From contig WPIO01000043.1 in the NCBI GenBank assembly GCA_009760855.2, positions 3,022,501 through 3,052,500 of the forward strand: DNA of 30,000 bases, given 5' to 3'. The position numbers were made by a program, and so were the translations under genes. This DNA is from Cristatella mucedo. Its lineage: Eukaryota; Bryozoa; Phylactolaemata; Cristatellidae. Shown piece after piece: positions 1 through 10,720 of this stretch. Positions within the stretch are counted from its first letter, which is position 1, and each line of letters begins with the position of its first letter. The notes below the pieces were generated by a model that saw only the letters and a list, made by a program, of their open reading frames with translations, made no database searches and was not told the DNA's origin.

Positions 1-221
1 CTGCCTGGGAGACAGAGATCTTGTCCAGGGTTCGTGCTTGCCCGCGGACACTGCCTGCTGCTGCTGCGATGGCGCTAAGTGGCATTTTAGTGTACCGTGA
101 GCACGGCACAGCTCCCCACTGGGGGCAGGGCGGGCCACACGTCGCCCGAGCCCTGCGTCTGGCATCTCTTTGTCGTTGCGTCTGGCATCTCTCTTGATCT
201 CGTGTGCTCCGTCTCCGACAG

Positions 222-376
222 ATGTACAGGCAGCAGGCAGCCGAGATGGGCTACGACGAGTGTCACCTCTTCCTGAGATTCCTGCAGTTCGAGTACGCCG
301 TGTACAAGGAGAGCGCTGGCAAGCCCCCACCGCTCTTCATCACTGCCGTTCAGGAGGACGACAGCAGCGTGGACAG
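222..376 (+). CDS. Exon E1, first exon in window
   Basis: The exon follows a pyrimidine-containing acceptor (ctccgtctccgacag) and ends before a GT donor (gacag|gtgcgc). It reads from codon 222 through YDECHLFLRFLQFEYAVYK and ends EDDSSVD plus two bases (phase 2). The ATG at 222 is the first exon triplet but is probably an internal Met, because it sits exactly at the acceptor. The carried AG joins the G of exon E2 to make Arg. Confidence 0.75.
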
Positions 377-1493
377 GTGCGCCAGCGCCGGGTGCCCGCG
401 AGGCAGGACGCTAGCGTGGCATCACGAGCGAGCGAGCGCCTCCGCGAGGCCCATCTTTGGACGTCGAGCTGTCGAGGGGCGTGGTGGCGGCTGCTCCGGC
501 TTTGAAAAGGCTTCGAGCGGGCAAATGCGCGAGGCAGCAGTTGAGGAATGTCAGCCCGGGCGACAGTGAGGCGGAAATGTCGAGTGCCTGCGTGTATGCA
601 TAAGCATGTGTAAGATAGGAATCAGGAAATTGTAGATAGAAAGAATGAAGTACGAGACTTACGGAGTCTTAATGGAGGCAGAGAGATAGCTCGGGAGGGA
701 AAGGGGATAGAAAAAATTGTTTTCCACCTATTGAAGTCTTCCTCCTGCCCAGGTGTGAGTTCACAGCAATAGGATGTGAGTATGTAGCAATCATGGGCGA
801 GTCTCTTGCTGTGTGATGGCACTGCCATGCACTGCCATGCACTGCATGGGCAGCACTTCAATGGTCCCCGAAAGTGAATCCCTAGAGTGAGAGCTAGAGC
901 ATGGAAGACGTGCACAAACTACAGTGTAATAAGAGAGCTAGAAATTCCACAATGCAATGTTGCTCTATGAGCAGTTGTGAGGCTTCTAGACTAAGTGGCT
1001 ACTTACGATAGCAAGTTGTGTGTAATTTACATTGTGCGGTTTCAGTGTGTGTTAAACTAGTTGCTATTCTCGTCTGGATTCACTTAATCTAGCCACTTGG
1101 CTGGGGCACAATGACTCTTGTCATGCAACGCTGCACTGTGTTTAGCTTCACCATCCTTTCTTCTGGTAGTGACTAGGTCAAAAGGTCAAATGTGCTCTGA
1201 ATGCAATCATCACCTAGTGAAAGGTACACTAAAAATTACTAAAACAAAAAAGTATAAGCCACATATGGTCTTGGAGAGATTCGGTAGCTCTAAAGGCGAC
1301 CGATATCGTAGGTCGAAGAATCGTGCTGCAGGCAAGAGAGGGCCGGAATTGCCTTGTCGTTGCTTTTCTGCCATTCATGTTGTTCCTATTATCGTCGCTC
1401 CACGTGAACGGTCAAATATGATCACGTATCTCGTTGTGTCAGACAGATCGACTGATCCTGATTCTCTTCTTTGCTCAAAACTGCAGCAGACAG
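377..1493 (+). other. Intron 1, no gene seen
   Basis: I see no convincing coding block or known repeat family. A short direct repeat of ACTGCCATGC lies at about 822-850. Reading frames here are short and lack splice-bounded conservation. Confidence 0.5.
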
Positions 1494-1570
1494 GCCTCGG
1501 CTCGTCGACATTGCACGCGCCTGCCGCTCATCTCGTTTCGACTTCGTCTCTCTTCGTGGCCGCTGCGCGA
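1494..1570 (+). CDS. Exon E2, 3' border uncertain
   Basis: The acceptor is ctgcagcagacag|g. The leading G completes an Arg codon with the AG carried from E1, and the exon continues PRLVDIARACRSSRFDFVSL. No good GT donor gives the right phase. The best options are a GC donor at 1571 (gcga|gcaagg) or a weak GT donor at 1556 (ttc|gtggcc). Both leave one base over, which is what exon E3 requires. The block itself is well supported; its end is not. Confidence 0.6.
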
Positions 1571-1729
1571 GCAAGGATGCCTCTGTCCGCACTCCGCGCA
1601 CTTTTGCTGTGCTCTCTGCTTTTTGCTTACTCTCTGCCCTCGTTGGTGGCTCGGTGCTTGCCCCCTCGGAGGTTTCTCCCTCTGCCTGACCTGCCGTGGT
1701 GCACGCACTTCGTGTGCTTCACTGCTCAG

Positions 1730-1763
1730 TTTTCTTTAGATCAGTGCGAGTCCTAGTGTCCCG
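1730..1763 (+). CDS. Exon E3, 34-nt microexon
   Basis: A pyrimidine-rich acceptor (cttcactgctcag) and a strong donor (gtaagg at 1764) bound 34 nt. Two bases complete the codon begun in E2, ten codons (FFRSVRVLVS) follow, and two bases join the G of E4 to give Arg. An alternative acceptor at 1739 would shorten it by 10 nt and needs a different upstream phase. It is inferred mainly from phase bookkeeping. Confidence 0.45.
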
Positions 1764-2437
1764 GTAAGGAATTAGATTTTTCAGCTGGCACTATTAAAGC
1801 TATGAAGAAAACTAAAGGTCGGTAGATTCAATCGCCATTTATTTAGCCGCTGAGTAGCCTTGGCAGCAATCGCTCCTGCTTGCACTTGGCAGTTTACAAT
1901 CGCCTTCTGCATGCTCCGGACCCGCAACTTGGGTCGTGGAGGGCAAGCAAAGTATTGCAAGCAAAATAGCCCCTAAGCTGAGACTTTGAACTTAACCTAT
2001 ATGGTCTCTCTTCAAAATCGCAATAGCCCAGGGCTCTTCATCTCGAAGGACTAGTCTCTGGCTAGAACGTATTCTTAAAATTAGCCGATTAAGCTACTCA
2101 CTCGAGCTGAGCCTGAGCAGCAGAGCAAAGTAAATTGCTCTTGCCAAGAGGTGACAGGCTTATGCCAATTAAGATCTTCGAGCTTGCCTCGAGTATGACC
2201 GTAGTTCCTTTCTGAACTTGAACGGCCCTTGGCTGTGACTACAGTGTAGGCAATGCATCTGCAGACCCTGCCAGGCCCTGTCAGAGTGCCCGCCATGAGG
2301 TAAATGCCTTGCTAGTGTTAGTGCAGTGGCTCTTGTTGCTGGGTGGAGGGGATGTGTTGTCGCCTACGTTTCGTCATTCCTTAGCAAATCGCTCGAGGCT
2401 GATCCCAGGGGCACAGCCGTCTTTTTTGTTCTTGCAG
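1764..2437 (+). other. Intron 3, nothing recognised
   Basis: This is mixed-composition sequence without a recognisable gene or repeat. It ends in a clear T-rich acceptor (cttttttgttcttgcag). Confidence 0.5.
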
Positions 2438-2531
2438 GCTCGTACCGAACTGCCTACCATTGGCTGTCAACGAGCTGGAAGAGAGCACGGTGGGACGATT
2501 CTCGTTCAGAAGCAAAGAGTCGGTACTGCTG
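2438..2531 (+). CDS. Exon E4
   Basis: The exon begins after a strong acceptor (tttttgttcttgcag). One base finishes the split Arg, then the frame reads LVPNCLPLAVNELEESTVG and ends near RSKESVLL. Two in-phase donors are possible, at 2523 (gtactg) and 2532 (gtatgg); the second is placed here. Either leaves phase 0 for E5 and changes the protein by three residues. Confidence 0.7.
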
Positions 2532-3165
2532 GTATGGTGGCTGCCTGCGGCACAGCATGCACCGTCGTGGCTCTTTTAAACACGTATCAGAGCGACGGCA
2601 TTTGATTCGGGAGCCAAAATTGGCCACATACGGGCCATGCGCCGATCCACTGTCGCAGCGAGATGTTGGAGCTGCAGAACTGCAGCTCTGCAGTGAAGGC
2701 AGCTTTGCAGGGCTCCTCACTCCACGAGAAGCTCCCTGCAAAGCCCGCGACCGTGCCCGCGGGCGCATCAGTGGCTTTCAGCAGCCTTGCAGTCAGCTTC
2801 GTCCACTGCAGATGCACTGCCACTGAAGTGCCACCTTTTGCTGTTTTCTTTTTTTATCTATATCCCTCGAGTTTAGCGGACGCTCGAAAATGCTTCTGGA
2901 AGTGCCTTCTCGTGCTTTCGAGTATTTCAGCTTGGCGCGTTTCAACCCAAAGCAGTATTTAAAAGTGGGAAAAGATGGAAAGCTTTAAAGGGTTTTTTTC
3001 GCGAAAGCTGGCTGGCAGTAGCAGCAGCCACCTCTGCTGCCGCAAGGCACTGAGGCGTTCGATTTCATCTCTGCATACTGACAGCCAGAGGCTGTCGCTG
3101 AACCAGCGCCTCACTGGACCACCGTGCCGGAACCGGAAGTCACAACTTTTCTCTCGCTCTTGCAG
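2532..3165 (+). other. Intron 4, nothing recognised
   Basis: Overlapping open frames of 60 to 170 codons occur on both strands here, but none has splice support or a protein-like composition. The end is a good acceptor (cttttctctcgctcttgcag). Confidence 0.5.
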
Positions 3166-3317
3166 CTGCTCCGGCCCAGCGGTCTGGAGAACGTTCGTAC
3201 AGCACTCATCGCTCAGGTCGTGCACAAGAATGCGCTGGTGGCCGCCGTCCAGCAGGCTCACGTCTGTCAGCCGTTCGTCAAGATATACGACGAGCTGGCG
3301 ACAGCAGACAGCGCAAC
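3166..3317 (+). CDS. Exon E5
   Basis: A strong acceptor (ctctcgctcttgcag) and a consensus donor (gtgagt at 3318) bound fifty codons plus two bases. Visible sequence includes LENVRTALIAQVVHKNALV and QPFVKIYDELATADSA, an amphipathic helical stretch. It starts at phase 0, matching E4. The final AC joins the first G of E6 to give Thr. Confidence 0.8.
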
Positions 3318-3604
3318 GTGAGTTATCTGCCCTCTGCAAGCGATTCGAGCTGCTCGAGCAGTCCATTCGTGGGATCAAAGCGTTTGCTTGGACTTACTCG
3401 ATGAGGATGCTTGTGCTTCTTCAGATTGCCCAGCGGCGTTTATTGGTGCATCATATATTAAGTTTCGTTCGATTAACTGACCGAAAGCACGAGGCCTGCT
3501 CTATTGCAAAACTGTTTCCCTCTTGTATTCCCTGCGCATATATGTGTGCTTACGAGCAGGCGGAAGGTGTAGGAGGGGTTATCATCATAGTGCTTCAGTT
3601 GCAT

Positions 3605-4210
3605 GTGTAATAATAAAAATAAAAATAATAATTCATTTGATATAGCGCACTCAGAGAACTCAGTCTCTCTCTAGGCACTTTAGATTTCCTGCAAGCGAAG
3701 CACGGCCTGTGGTAGCATGCTCGATAAACAATAAGAAGAAACCTGGTTAGGGTTGACGTGCACAGTGTCAGCTCGCATAAGCACATGCAGGATGCATTAC
3801 AGAGACCCACTAAATGCTGTGATAAATAGGAGCGTTTTTAATTTCTGTAAATGTGGTCAAGTCCGGGGATGTCGTGACGCAAGTCGGAGTGAGATCCAGG
3901 CTTTGGGACCATACAAACTAAATGCACGGTCTCCAAAGGATTTGAGGTTTGTACGAGGTATTGGTGAACAGTTAGATTCCGAAAGGGGGGTTGTACGATG
4001 CTTGGCCTGGTGGGGGAGTAGATCTGATCGGTAGGCTGGAGCCAAAGAATGACGGGAACTAAAAGTGAGTGACAATACCTTGAAGTCGATCCGTTGATTG
4101 ACTGGGAGCCAGTGCAGGTCCGCGAGAAGTGGTGAGATGTGGCAACTGAGACGCTCGGAACAGACAAGAGAGAAATGGAGTAGGTAAAGGCGTATGTACT
4201 GTAATCTCAA
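3605..4210 (-). mobile_element. LINE 3' end with reverse-transcriptase C-terminal remnant
   Basis: Read on the minus strand, 4165-3842 encodes broken RT C-terminal signatures such as HISPLLADLHWLPVNQRIDF, then SDLLPHQ and PRTNLKSFGDRAFSLYGPKA. These are typical of CR1/L2-like non-LTR elements. Downstream it ends in a 3' tail carrying the TATAGCGC motif (plus-strand 3642-3649) and A/T-rich repeats at 3607-3635. Frame breaks and missing upstream domains show a dead 5'-truncated copy inserted antisense to the host gene. Confidence 0.75.
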
Positions 4211-4984
4211 CGTAATGCTGCACTACCGGCATCGACGTTTCCTCCGACTTTTTCACAAAATTATATTGAAGACGACCGTTCAAACTTGGAAGTAGTGACG
4301 CAAAACTGACGGCAAAGTGCAGCGTTTCGGCAATCTCTAGTTTCCACCGAAGAGAAAAATGGTTGTTTGCCCCAAAAAAGGCTCTAAATGCCCTGAGAGA
4401 CTCCGTCGAGGTAATTATTGTAATTCGCATCAGTGACGGCCTTATCGACGTCCACTTGCCTGCAGAAGGTGACAAATACGTAGACAAATACGCAGGTGTC
4501 CGATTTTCGAGGTTGGTGTTATTTCTGGTTAAATGGACCTTTAACCCAAATGCATTTTCGGTTCTGACGTCCTAGACATGGCAATATAGTTCAGGACTCA
4601 GAGGTTATCGAGCTGCTAGTGAATTTATGACTCCCATTGTGTACGATTCAATTATTTTTGCAACTTAAATTCAATTAGCGTGATCACTCAGGCAATTTCG
4701 ATACGAGTTTCCTTATTTTGCAGCCGTCTCCTGCCCGAGATGATATGCGAAACTCAATCTTGAACTGAATCTCATGCGAAACATTAGCCGAAACTAAGCC
4801 AGTTAGATGAAACTCCAGCATCCATACTGTACTGTAGCTCTGGTAACACTTTGGTAGAAAAAACTGGCGCTATAGAAAATTTTGTTACTTTAACAGCTGT
4901 GTATTGTTTAACTTCCGCCACTAGGCCATACCTTGGCTGCAAATCGGGCATCATTATACCTGCAATCTCATGCGAGAAGTGCTT
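4211..4984. other. Intron 5 middle part, nothing recognised
   Basis: No exon or firm repeat is seen. A minus-strand frame at 4059-4487 runs into the LINE remnant without recognisable domains. Confidence 0.4.
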
Positions 4985-5145
4985 TATTTTTATTTATAAG
5001 CTTCACGTAGCTCAGTAAAAAATATTGGGCACTTTGGATTGAAAGCAAGCGATGCTTACGAGCCGTTGACTAGAAAATCAGACAGAGGCAAGAGCAATTT
5101 TTCAAAAAATTCGTTTTTCAAAAAAGGTTTTTTCAAAAAAGTCGT
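4985..5145 (-). repeat. Diverged LINE 3' tail copy plus TTTTTCAAAAAA repeats
   Basis: Plus-strand 5029-5055 (ggcactttggattgaaagc) resembles the LINE tail at 3675-3700, following a T/A-rich stretch, so a decayed tail copy is likely. Beside it, 5097-5143 holds three near-palindromic T-run/C/A-run blocks. Confidence 0.35.
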
Positions 5146-5519
5146 TTTCCGTAGAAGCTTTACCATACCGAGAGCATGCTGACCACAGGTGACATTTAGG
5201 TCATCACTGCGAGTATGCAACGAATGACACCAATCTCGAAGCCCCAACTACTGCAGAGGACCACGTGTCTGTCTGTCCACTTTCATTACCAGCGCCAGTC
5301 GATACGGTAGTCACTGGTGTCGACCGAGGCCTTCCCCCCCCCGATTTCCTCGATGGCTTGTAATCCGGGTTTTAGGTCATTTTTAGGGCCCAACAATCTT
5401 ATTTTCTCTTTGTCCTTCCTGGGCGTTACAGACACCCTTGGTACTAAACTGTTGATTTTAGAATTAATTTCTTGTTACTATTTGCAAATTTAAGTGGTAG
5501 TTACCTCTAGTGCTGCGAT

Positions 5520-5720
5520 AATTCATAATAATAACAATAATAGCCGGTCGCTTGTATAGCGCCCAAAGAGAACTACATTTCCCCAGGTGCTTTAAAACTC
5601 GCTGCAAGATAAACAATAACCAACGACTAACTGCAAGGAACATATCATGGTTAGACCAGCATGCACAAGCATGTATCGTGCTTAGACCAGCAAAAAAAAT
5701 TACGTAAGCAGCACTCATGG
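5520..5720 (-). mobile_element. LINE 3' tail fragment
   Basis: AATAATAA-type repeats (5525-5542) are followed by tatagcgcccaaagagaact and an aggtgctttaaaactcgctgc block. This matches the order and sequence of the tails at 3605 and 22575. Only the 3' terminal part is present. Confidence 0.6.
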
Positions 5721-5821
5721 TCCACGTGAACTGAATGCCCAGGTAAGCACGCAAAGCACGCACTGAGTCGTAGGAAGTTCTGCGTCAAAGGATGGGTAAC
5801 AGAGATGCACATACCTGTATA

Positions 5822-6055
<234 letters not shown>

Positions 6056-6219
6056 AAATACCCTGTATAGGCTGTGCTTGTATTTATAGAAAGATCAACC
6101 GTAAGTACAATATTTACAGGATACACTGGGTATACCATGTATAAATAAGTATACATTCATACATGTGTAACTATGTAAGATAGGAGTGCCCTGAGGCGCC
6201 GCTCACGCCGCCGCTGCAG

Positions 6220-6382
6220 GGGCAGACTGAGTCCGACGGAGACCAAGAGTGAGAAGAGCTCGCTGACGATGCTCACTGGCTGGTCCGCGGGCACTCGCGG
6301 CATAGAGGCATCGGCGGCCAAAATGAAGCACGACCGCTCGTCGCGCTCGCCAGAGGCCTTCGTGTCGCTGCAGCTGGAGAAG
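6220..6382 (+). CDS. Exon E6
   Basis: The acceptor gccgctgcag and donor gtgagc bound one base plus 54 codons, ending at phase 0. The Ser/Lys-rich protein includes LSPTETKSEKSSLTMLTGW and SPEAFVSLQLEK. Its phases are exactly those needed between E5 (two bases left) and E7 (phase 0). It probably forms a flexible, phosphorylatable linker (inference). Confidence 0.7.
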
Positions 6383-6454
6383 GTGAGCGAAGCGACACCA
6401 AAGCCGGGTGACACCGCCGGGTGACACCTACTGTTTGCGCCCGCCTGGTAGGGG

Positions 6455-6562
6455 TAGGCCCGTACGTCGATCGTACTTCCTTTGAAGCAAATGTAAAGTG
6501 CTTAGAAAGAGATTCTCTGAGGGCGCTTTATCAAGTGTCTCATTATTATTATTACTGCTCAT
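6455..6562 (+). mobile_element. LINE 3' tail fragment, sense orientation
   Basis: The sequence cttcctttgaagcaaatgta followed by gagggcgctttatcaagtg and an ATTATTATT tail is the reverse complement of the tails at 3605 and 22575. It carries only the 3' end of the element. Confidence 0.6.
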
Positions 6563-7295
6563 GCCCGCCTTGAAAAAGTAAGGTCGTACTTTTCGGGAGC
6601 TGCATAATTCGATCGAGGACATTATTTTTCGCGCTCGGCCAATCGCATCGCTTCGCTCGCTCGCGCCTCCTCGGCTGGCTGCCACGCGAGCCCCCTGGTG
6701 GTGCCCCCTGGCGTCCTTATAGCTTCACCGAGATTCTTTTGATTTTTTTGAGTCGCCGGTCGACTGGCAGGGCGAGGGTGTCTCCGTCGTCTTTCGCGGC
6801 CGCTTAGCTCGCCCGCTTGCACTTTACGCTCCTCCGCAGGAAAGCAAACATTCCCGCTATTCTGCTATCCTTTGAGATTGGCATTCAGCCATCCAGCTGC
6901 CGCCTTTCCCTCAACCGCCGCCGCCGCGAGCGAGGCGAAACGGCGTCCGATAGTGCATTGGGAACGTCAGTTGGCCGTCGAACGCCCCCTGGCGGCGGCC
7001 CCCTTTCGCTTCGGACTTCCTCGTCGCTTGCCCGACGCCGGGAAGCTACCCAAGGAGTAGAACAATCAAAAACTCGACGCCGATTGACGAGCCGTACTTA
7101 CCGTCGCCTCGGCGGCGATTAAGCCCCTGGATTCCGAGAAATGACGTCATATTTACTGCTTGCTGTTTGCTATATGGTGTGGCGCCTATTGGCTTTCGGT
7201 CGCGTCGCTTCTCAAGTTCTCTTCTCTCGCCCAGCGTTCCTCTGGCTGACCGCCGCGCGCCCTCGTTGTGCTAGAGAAGCTTTTCGGTCGCCCAG
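6563..7295 (+). other. Rest of intron 6, GC-rich, nothing recognised
   Basis: GC-rich sequence with cgctcgctcgcg-like runs at about 6651-6667. Several overlapping frames are open but unsupported. The acceptor for E7 is at 7294-7295. Confidence 0.4.
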
Positions 7296-7393
7296 GTTCC
7301 TTGCCGAGACGTGATGCTGAACTCGTTCTTGGACAAGAAAAAGTCGATGGGCGTGGCATTGAAAAATCCGGAAGAACTCGACAAGCTCAAGAG
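7296..7393 (+). CDS. Exon E7
   Basis: It starts at phase 0 after cggtcgcccag and ends phase 2 before gttggc. The protein includes MLNSFLDKKKSMGVALKNPE and ends in a Lys/Leu-rich helix whose split Arg is completed by E8. The run-through frame continues open past the donor but becomes low-complexity, so splicing at 7394 is preferred. Confidence 0.75.
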
Positions 7394-7671
7394 GTTGGCT
7401 CGAGAGGAGGCAGCAATTACCTCCCCCCTCCCTCACAGGCTCACCCTCGCAGGCTGCTCGCAGGCGCCGCGTTTCAAATTCCGCGGGTCGGCGCATGCGC
7501 GTTGCTGTCCATCGCTTTTAGTTATTCTCTACCGACCTAGACGACCTACCCCGGACGTTCATGCGAGATTGCACGCTCATTCGCACCCCGCTCATTCGCC
7601 TCCGCCCGCGTCCGACGCGAATGCGACTTTGTCCCACAAACGGCCTTCTGGACTGTGCACTATTCCCTATT

Positions 7672-7795
7672 AACATTTAATAACTATTAACAGTATATTA
7701 AATATTAACTTAATAATTAATATTAGCTTAATATTGAATATTAAATTATTAACGGTATATTTAATAACTGTTAACAGTATATTATTATTGTGGCG
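7672..7795 (+). repeat. AT-rich island with repeated TTAACAGTATATTA units
   Basis: An almost pure A/T stretch. Near-identical units (taataactattaacagtata and taataactgttaacagtata) appear at about 7679 and 7760, with a related unit (attaacggtatatttaata) between them. Confidence 0.7.
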
Positions 7796-7924
7796 TCCGC
7801 GAGTCGGAGCCAGCCAGCCGCTTGACGAGGACCGTCACAAACAAGCAATCGCGAAGCGAGCATTTAGAAATTTATATATGTGTCTGTGTGTGTGTTTGTG
7901 TGTCTGTGTCTGTGTTTTTGTGCG

Positions 7925-8095
7925 TGCGTGTGTAAAAATAAATTATTAATTCTATAGCTCCCTAAGACAACTTAATCTCTATTCAGGTGCTTCACTTATG
8001 CCACCGGAGCTTGAGCCCCCGACCTCGCCCATAACTGCATTCACCTTGACCTTGATCGGGGCGAGCACCTTAACCACTGGCCCAAACCTGAGCGT
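7925..8095 (-). mobile_element. tRNA-derived SINE, family 1, near full-length
   Basis: On the minus strand a tRNA-like head begins near 8092 (gggccagtggttaaggtgct, A-box-like) and has a B-box-like gaggtcgggggctcaagc near 8010. The tail gcacctgaatagagattaag follows, then A/T-rich sequence. The 11980 copy shares both the head and the tail. Confidence 0.65.
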
Positions 8096-8339
8096 ATCGC
8101 GGTGCTGCTCCACTCACCACTCAGAATAGCACCGAAAGGTGCATCACACGAGGTCCAAATTTCCCGTTGCTGTAAAGTACAAGTCACCCCAAACTCTGCT
8201 CTCGATGACGTGTAATCTCCCGCGTTTCGGCCGCACACCAGCGCCAGACGTCGCCGCGACGGCCGTGGCTTGCCTCCCAGCGAGACTAGGTCGAGGTCAT
8301 TTCCAGTGCGACTGGGCAGAGGTTATTACGCGCCAGTTT

Positions 8340-8460
8340 CCGACAGAGCGCTTTAAAGGCGAAGTCCCCTCAATGTGTCCAACTACCATTGCAGCACGTC
8401 TAAAGTGCCTCGAAAGAGGTTACGTTCTCTGAGGGCGCGACAATGCAAATGTATTATCGA
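8340..8460 (+). mobile_element. LINE 3' tail fragment, sense orientation
   Basis: The block gtctaaagtgcctcgaaaga, then ttctctgagggcgcgacaat, matches the LINE tails in sense orientation. The upstream part is too decayed to read. Confidence 0.45.
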
Positions 8461-9029
8461 GGCACACGGCGCCTTCCTATCGGCGCTTCCAGCGACGGTG
8501 CTTCCCATCTCTGCTTCCCTCGTCTGCGCGACGGGCCGTACGTGCCGGCAGAAAGCCGCTACCGAATGGATACTGAGCCCCACTTTCTTGTTCCCGAAAA
8601 ATACTCCAGTGCGGATGCTCGTGCACGGATGAGTGCATGGATTGAAAACATTCCAGAGCGGCTGCAGCAGGATCCTCTCGGAGCAGTGGAATCCGGGCTC
8701 GTACCGGTCAGCCGCCGCTCGTACTGGTGACTCCAATGGCCGCTTGCATAGGAAATGCTCATTCGCGCTTGAGGCAACGATGTTGTCTAAGCGCTGTGGG
8801 TTCTTTAGCCGCCGGAAATTAGCGAGCTCGTTTCGCTACTTTCGAAAATTCCCGAGACTATGCTTGGTGTGTCTCCCGCGATATGTAACTGAATCAACAT
8901 TGTCGCTTCCTATCGATTGTAACTTCCTGTTGATGGAGAAAGAATATATAAAATAGCTAGATGATTTAGCAGCCTCTTATCAGCCTTTTATATAGGGGCT
9001 AAAAAGAAACTTGGCGATTATCACCACAG
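8461..9029 (+). other. Intron 7 segment, nothing recognised
   Basis: Open frames on both strands between 8443 and 8777 overlap one another and lack splice-bounded or domain support. Confidence 0.35.
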
Positions 9030-9130
9030 CTTGCTATTCGCATGAAAGGATCGCCCTCTGCAGGACTCAAACCCACGACCTAGAGGTCGTGTAGAGTGAG
9101 CACCTCACCCCTGGACCAAGGACTAGCCAA
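9030..9130 (-). mobile_element. tRNA-derived SINE head, family 2
   Basis: On the minus strand, tggtccaggggtgaggtgct (A-box-like) and ggtcgtgggtttgagtcctg (B-box-like) are about 30 nt apart, as in a tRNA promoter. Similar blocks occur at 15290-15385 and 25935-26035, with shared flanking sequence, so this is a dispersed family and not a single tRNA gene. Confidence 0.65.
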
Positions 9131-9659
9131 GTCTTCTGCCATTCCTCCGCCATCGAGGTCAAAATTAACTACAAAAACTCGCTCTCGAGCCCCGGCCCGA
9201 GTTCCGGATCTGCGGCTCTCTCGGTAGCCTCCTGCGATCGAGGCTTACTCGCAGCAACCTTACTTACTTCGTCACCGCTTCTCCTCCACCGTGTCGCCTG
9301 AACTCAGCCGCGTGGATTGAGCCTTCGCACCTCCCGCGACCTTGGCCTCGCCCGCTACGTCGCTCGTCTGCCCGACGGCGTGCGAATCCTCCTCCATGCA
9401 CCGAGCAGCGGGGGAAGGGGCTGCAAGATGGCTGCTAAGACTCTTCTGCCTCTAGGATAGGCATTTGAATCAGCCAAATTATGTATTCAGTCCATTTTTT
9501 ACTTAAGTCTGCTTCTTCAGCTGTTGCGCCATTGGTCGCTTAGCGCCACAAGACGCTTCTTCGACCGGGTTTCCGCTGATCGTGCGTCTCCAGTCCGATT
9601 GAGCGTGTCTGCTTCCGCGTCCGGCGGCGGCCGTCGTCAGAATCGCAAAATGTAGGCTC
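9131..9659. other. Intron 7 segment, nothing recognised
   Basis: Mixed GC-rich sequence with no gene or repeat I can name. Confidence 0.35.
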
Positions 9660-9745
9660 AGCTTTAATTTATATGGAAATATAATTCATTTTTTTGTGCC
9701 CTAAGTGACATCGATCTCTATCCGGACGCTTCACGCATTCCGCAT
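9660..9745 (-). mobile_element. SINE family 1 tail fragment
   Basis: A/T-rich sequence followed by gtgccctaagtgacatcgat and ctctatccggacgcttcac resembles the tail of the SINE at 7925. No tRNA-like head is recognised. Confidence 0.4.
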
Positions 9746-9922
9746 GCTTAAGTAATTCCTAAAGTTTTCAATTCCTGCTTAAACCAGGAGCATTTGCATT
9801 TTCTAAATTTACTGCAGTGACTCGGCGACACTTACGCCACACAGGGGTGTCGCCCGAATGTGCCATGGCGGCACAAGCTGAGCTGACAGGCGCGTCACCT
9901 GGCGGCGGCGGGCGCGTTGCAG

Positions 9923-10129
9923 GGAGCTGCTGAACGAGTTCTCGACGAGCTTCGGCCTGCGCGCGCTCCAATACTCGCTTCGAGGCCAGCTGATCCACTA
10001 CTATAACGGCATCATGGGCCTGCTCAAGCGACACCCGAGCATCAAGGCCACGTACTTCATGATCGGCGAACCGGGCGAGAAGAAGTCGGAAGAGAGCGAC
10101 AGCGTCAAGGGCCTCGAGCCCGACCCGAG
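9923..10129 (+). CDS. Exon E8
   Basis: One base, 68 codons and two bases, bounded by gcgcgttgcag and gtagcg. It is the most protein-like exon of the window: ELLNEFSTSFGLRALQYSL, then GQLIHYYNGIMGLLKRHPSI and KATYFMIGEP. The end is Lys/Glu/Asp-rich. The codons are strongly GC-ending. Both borders make split Arg codons with E7 and E9. Confidence 0.85.
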
Positions 10130-10387
10130 GTAGCGTCCGCGCTCGCCCTCTGCCCTTTGCCGCCACGGGTTGCTTTGCATGCGCTATGCTAGCGCTGCTA
10201 TCGCTGCGCTATGAAAGTTCACGCAAATTTGCATATCCTACTATGTATATATTACGTTTTTATTACTGATTGCGTATTATTTATCTCTTGGTACGCATGT
10301 ACACCTGCGTATCTTAATCTTTACTCAACTCACTTTCCGTTTCGTCAACGACGGCAAACCGGGCGTTGTGGTGCCATCTCACATGCC

Positions 10388-10433
10388 TTTCTCTCTCTCT
10401 TTCTCTATCTCTGTCAGTCTCTATCTCAATCTC

Positions 10434-10491
<58 letters not shown>
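10388..10491 (+). repeat. (CT)n microsatellite
   Basis: A pure CT run at about 10436-10491 is preceded by interrupted CT sequence. It lies in the intron between E8 and E9 and is a polypyrimidine tract on the sense strand. Confidence 0.95.
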
Positions 10492-10494
<3 letters not shown>

Positions 10495-10720
10495 CCTCAT
10501 CGTTCATGCTTCTCACAGCATCTCTCAAGCGCAGGCGCTGCCAGCACGCTCATCCCTTAGAATCGGAATCGCGTGCCGTTCCGGAAATTACTGGAAATCT
10601 TGGGGTCCTGGAAACTGGAATGCAAGCGGGGAGTGCCGCCGCGGCGGCGGCGGGTCGCAGCTTCGACGTTCGCTGCTGGCACTTCGCTGAGCGCGCCGCC
10701 GCTGCCCTTCGTCTTTGCAG

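Noticed and set aside
1118-1756. A 212-codon plus-strand open frame
   Set aside because: It runs across exons E2 and E3 in the wrong phase and has no protein-like pattern; the spliced frames explain the region better.
4059-4487. A 142-codon minus-strand frame
   Set aside because: It overlaps the LINE RT remnant out of frame and shows no known domain.
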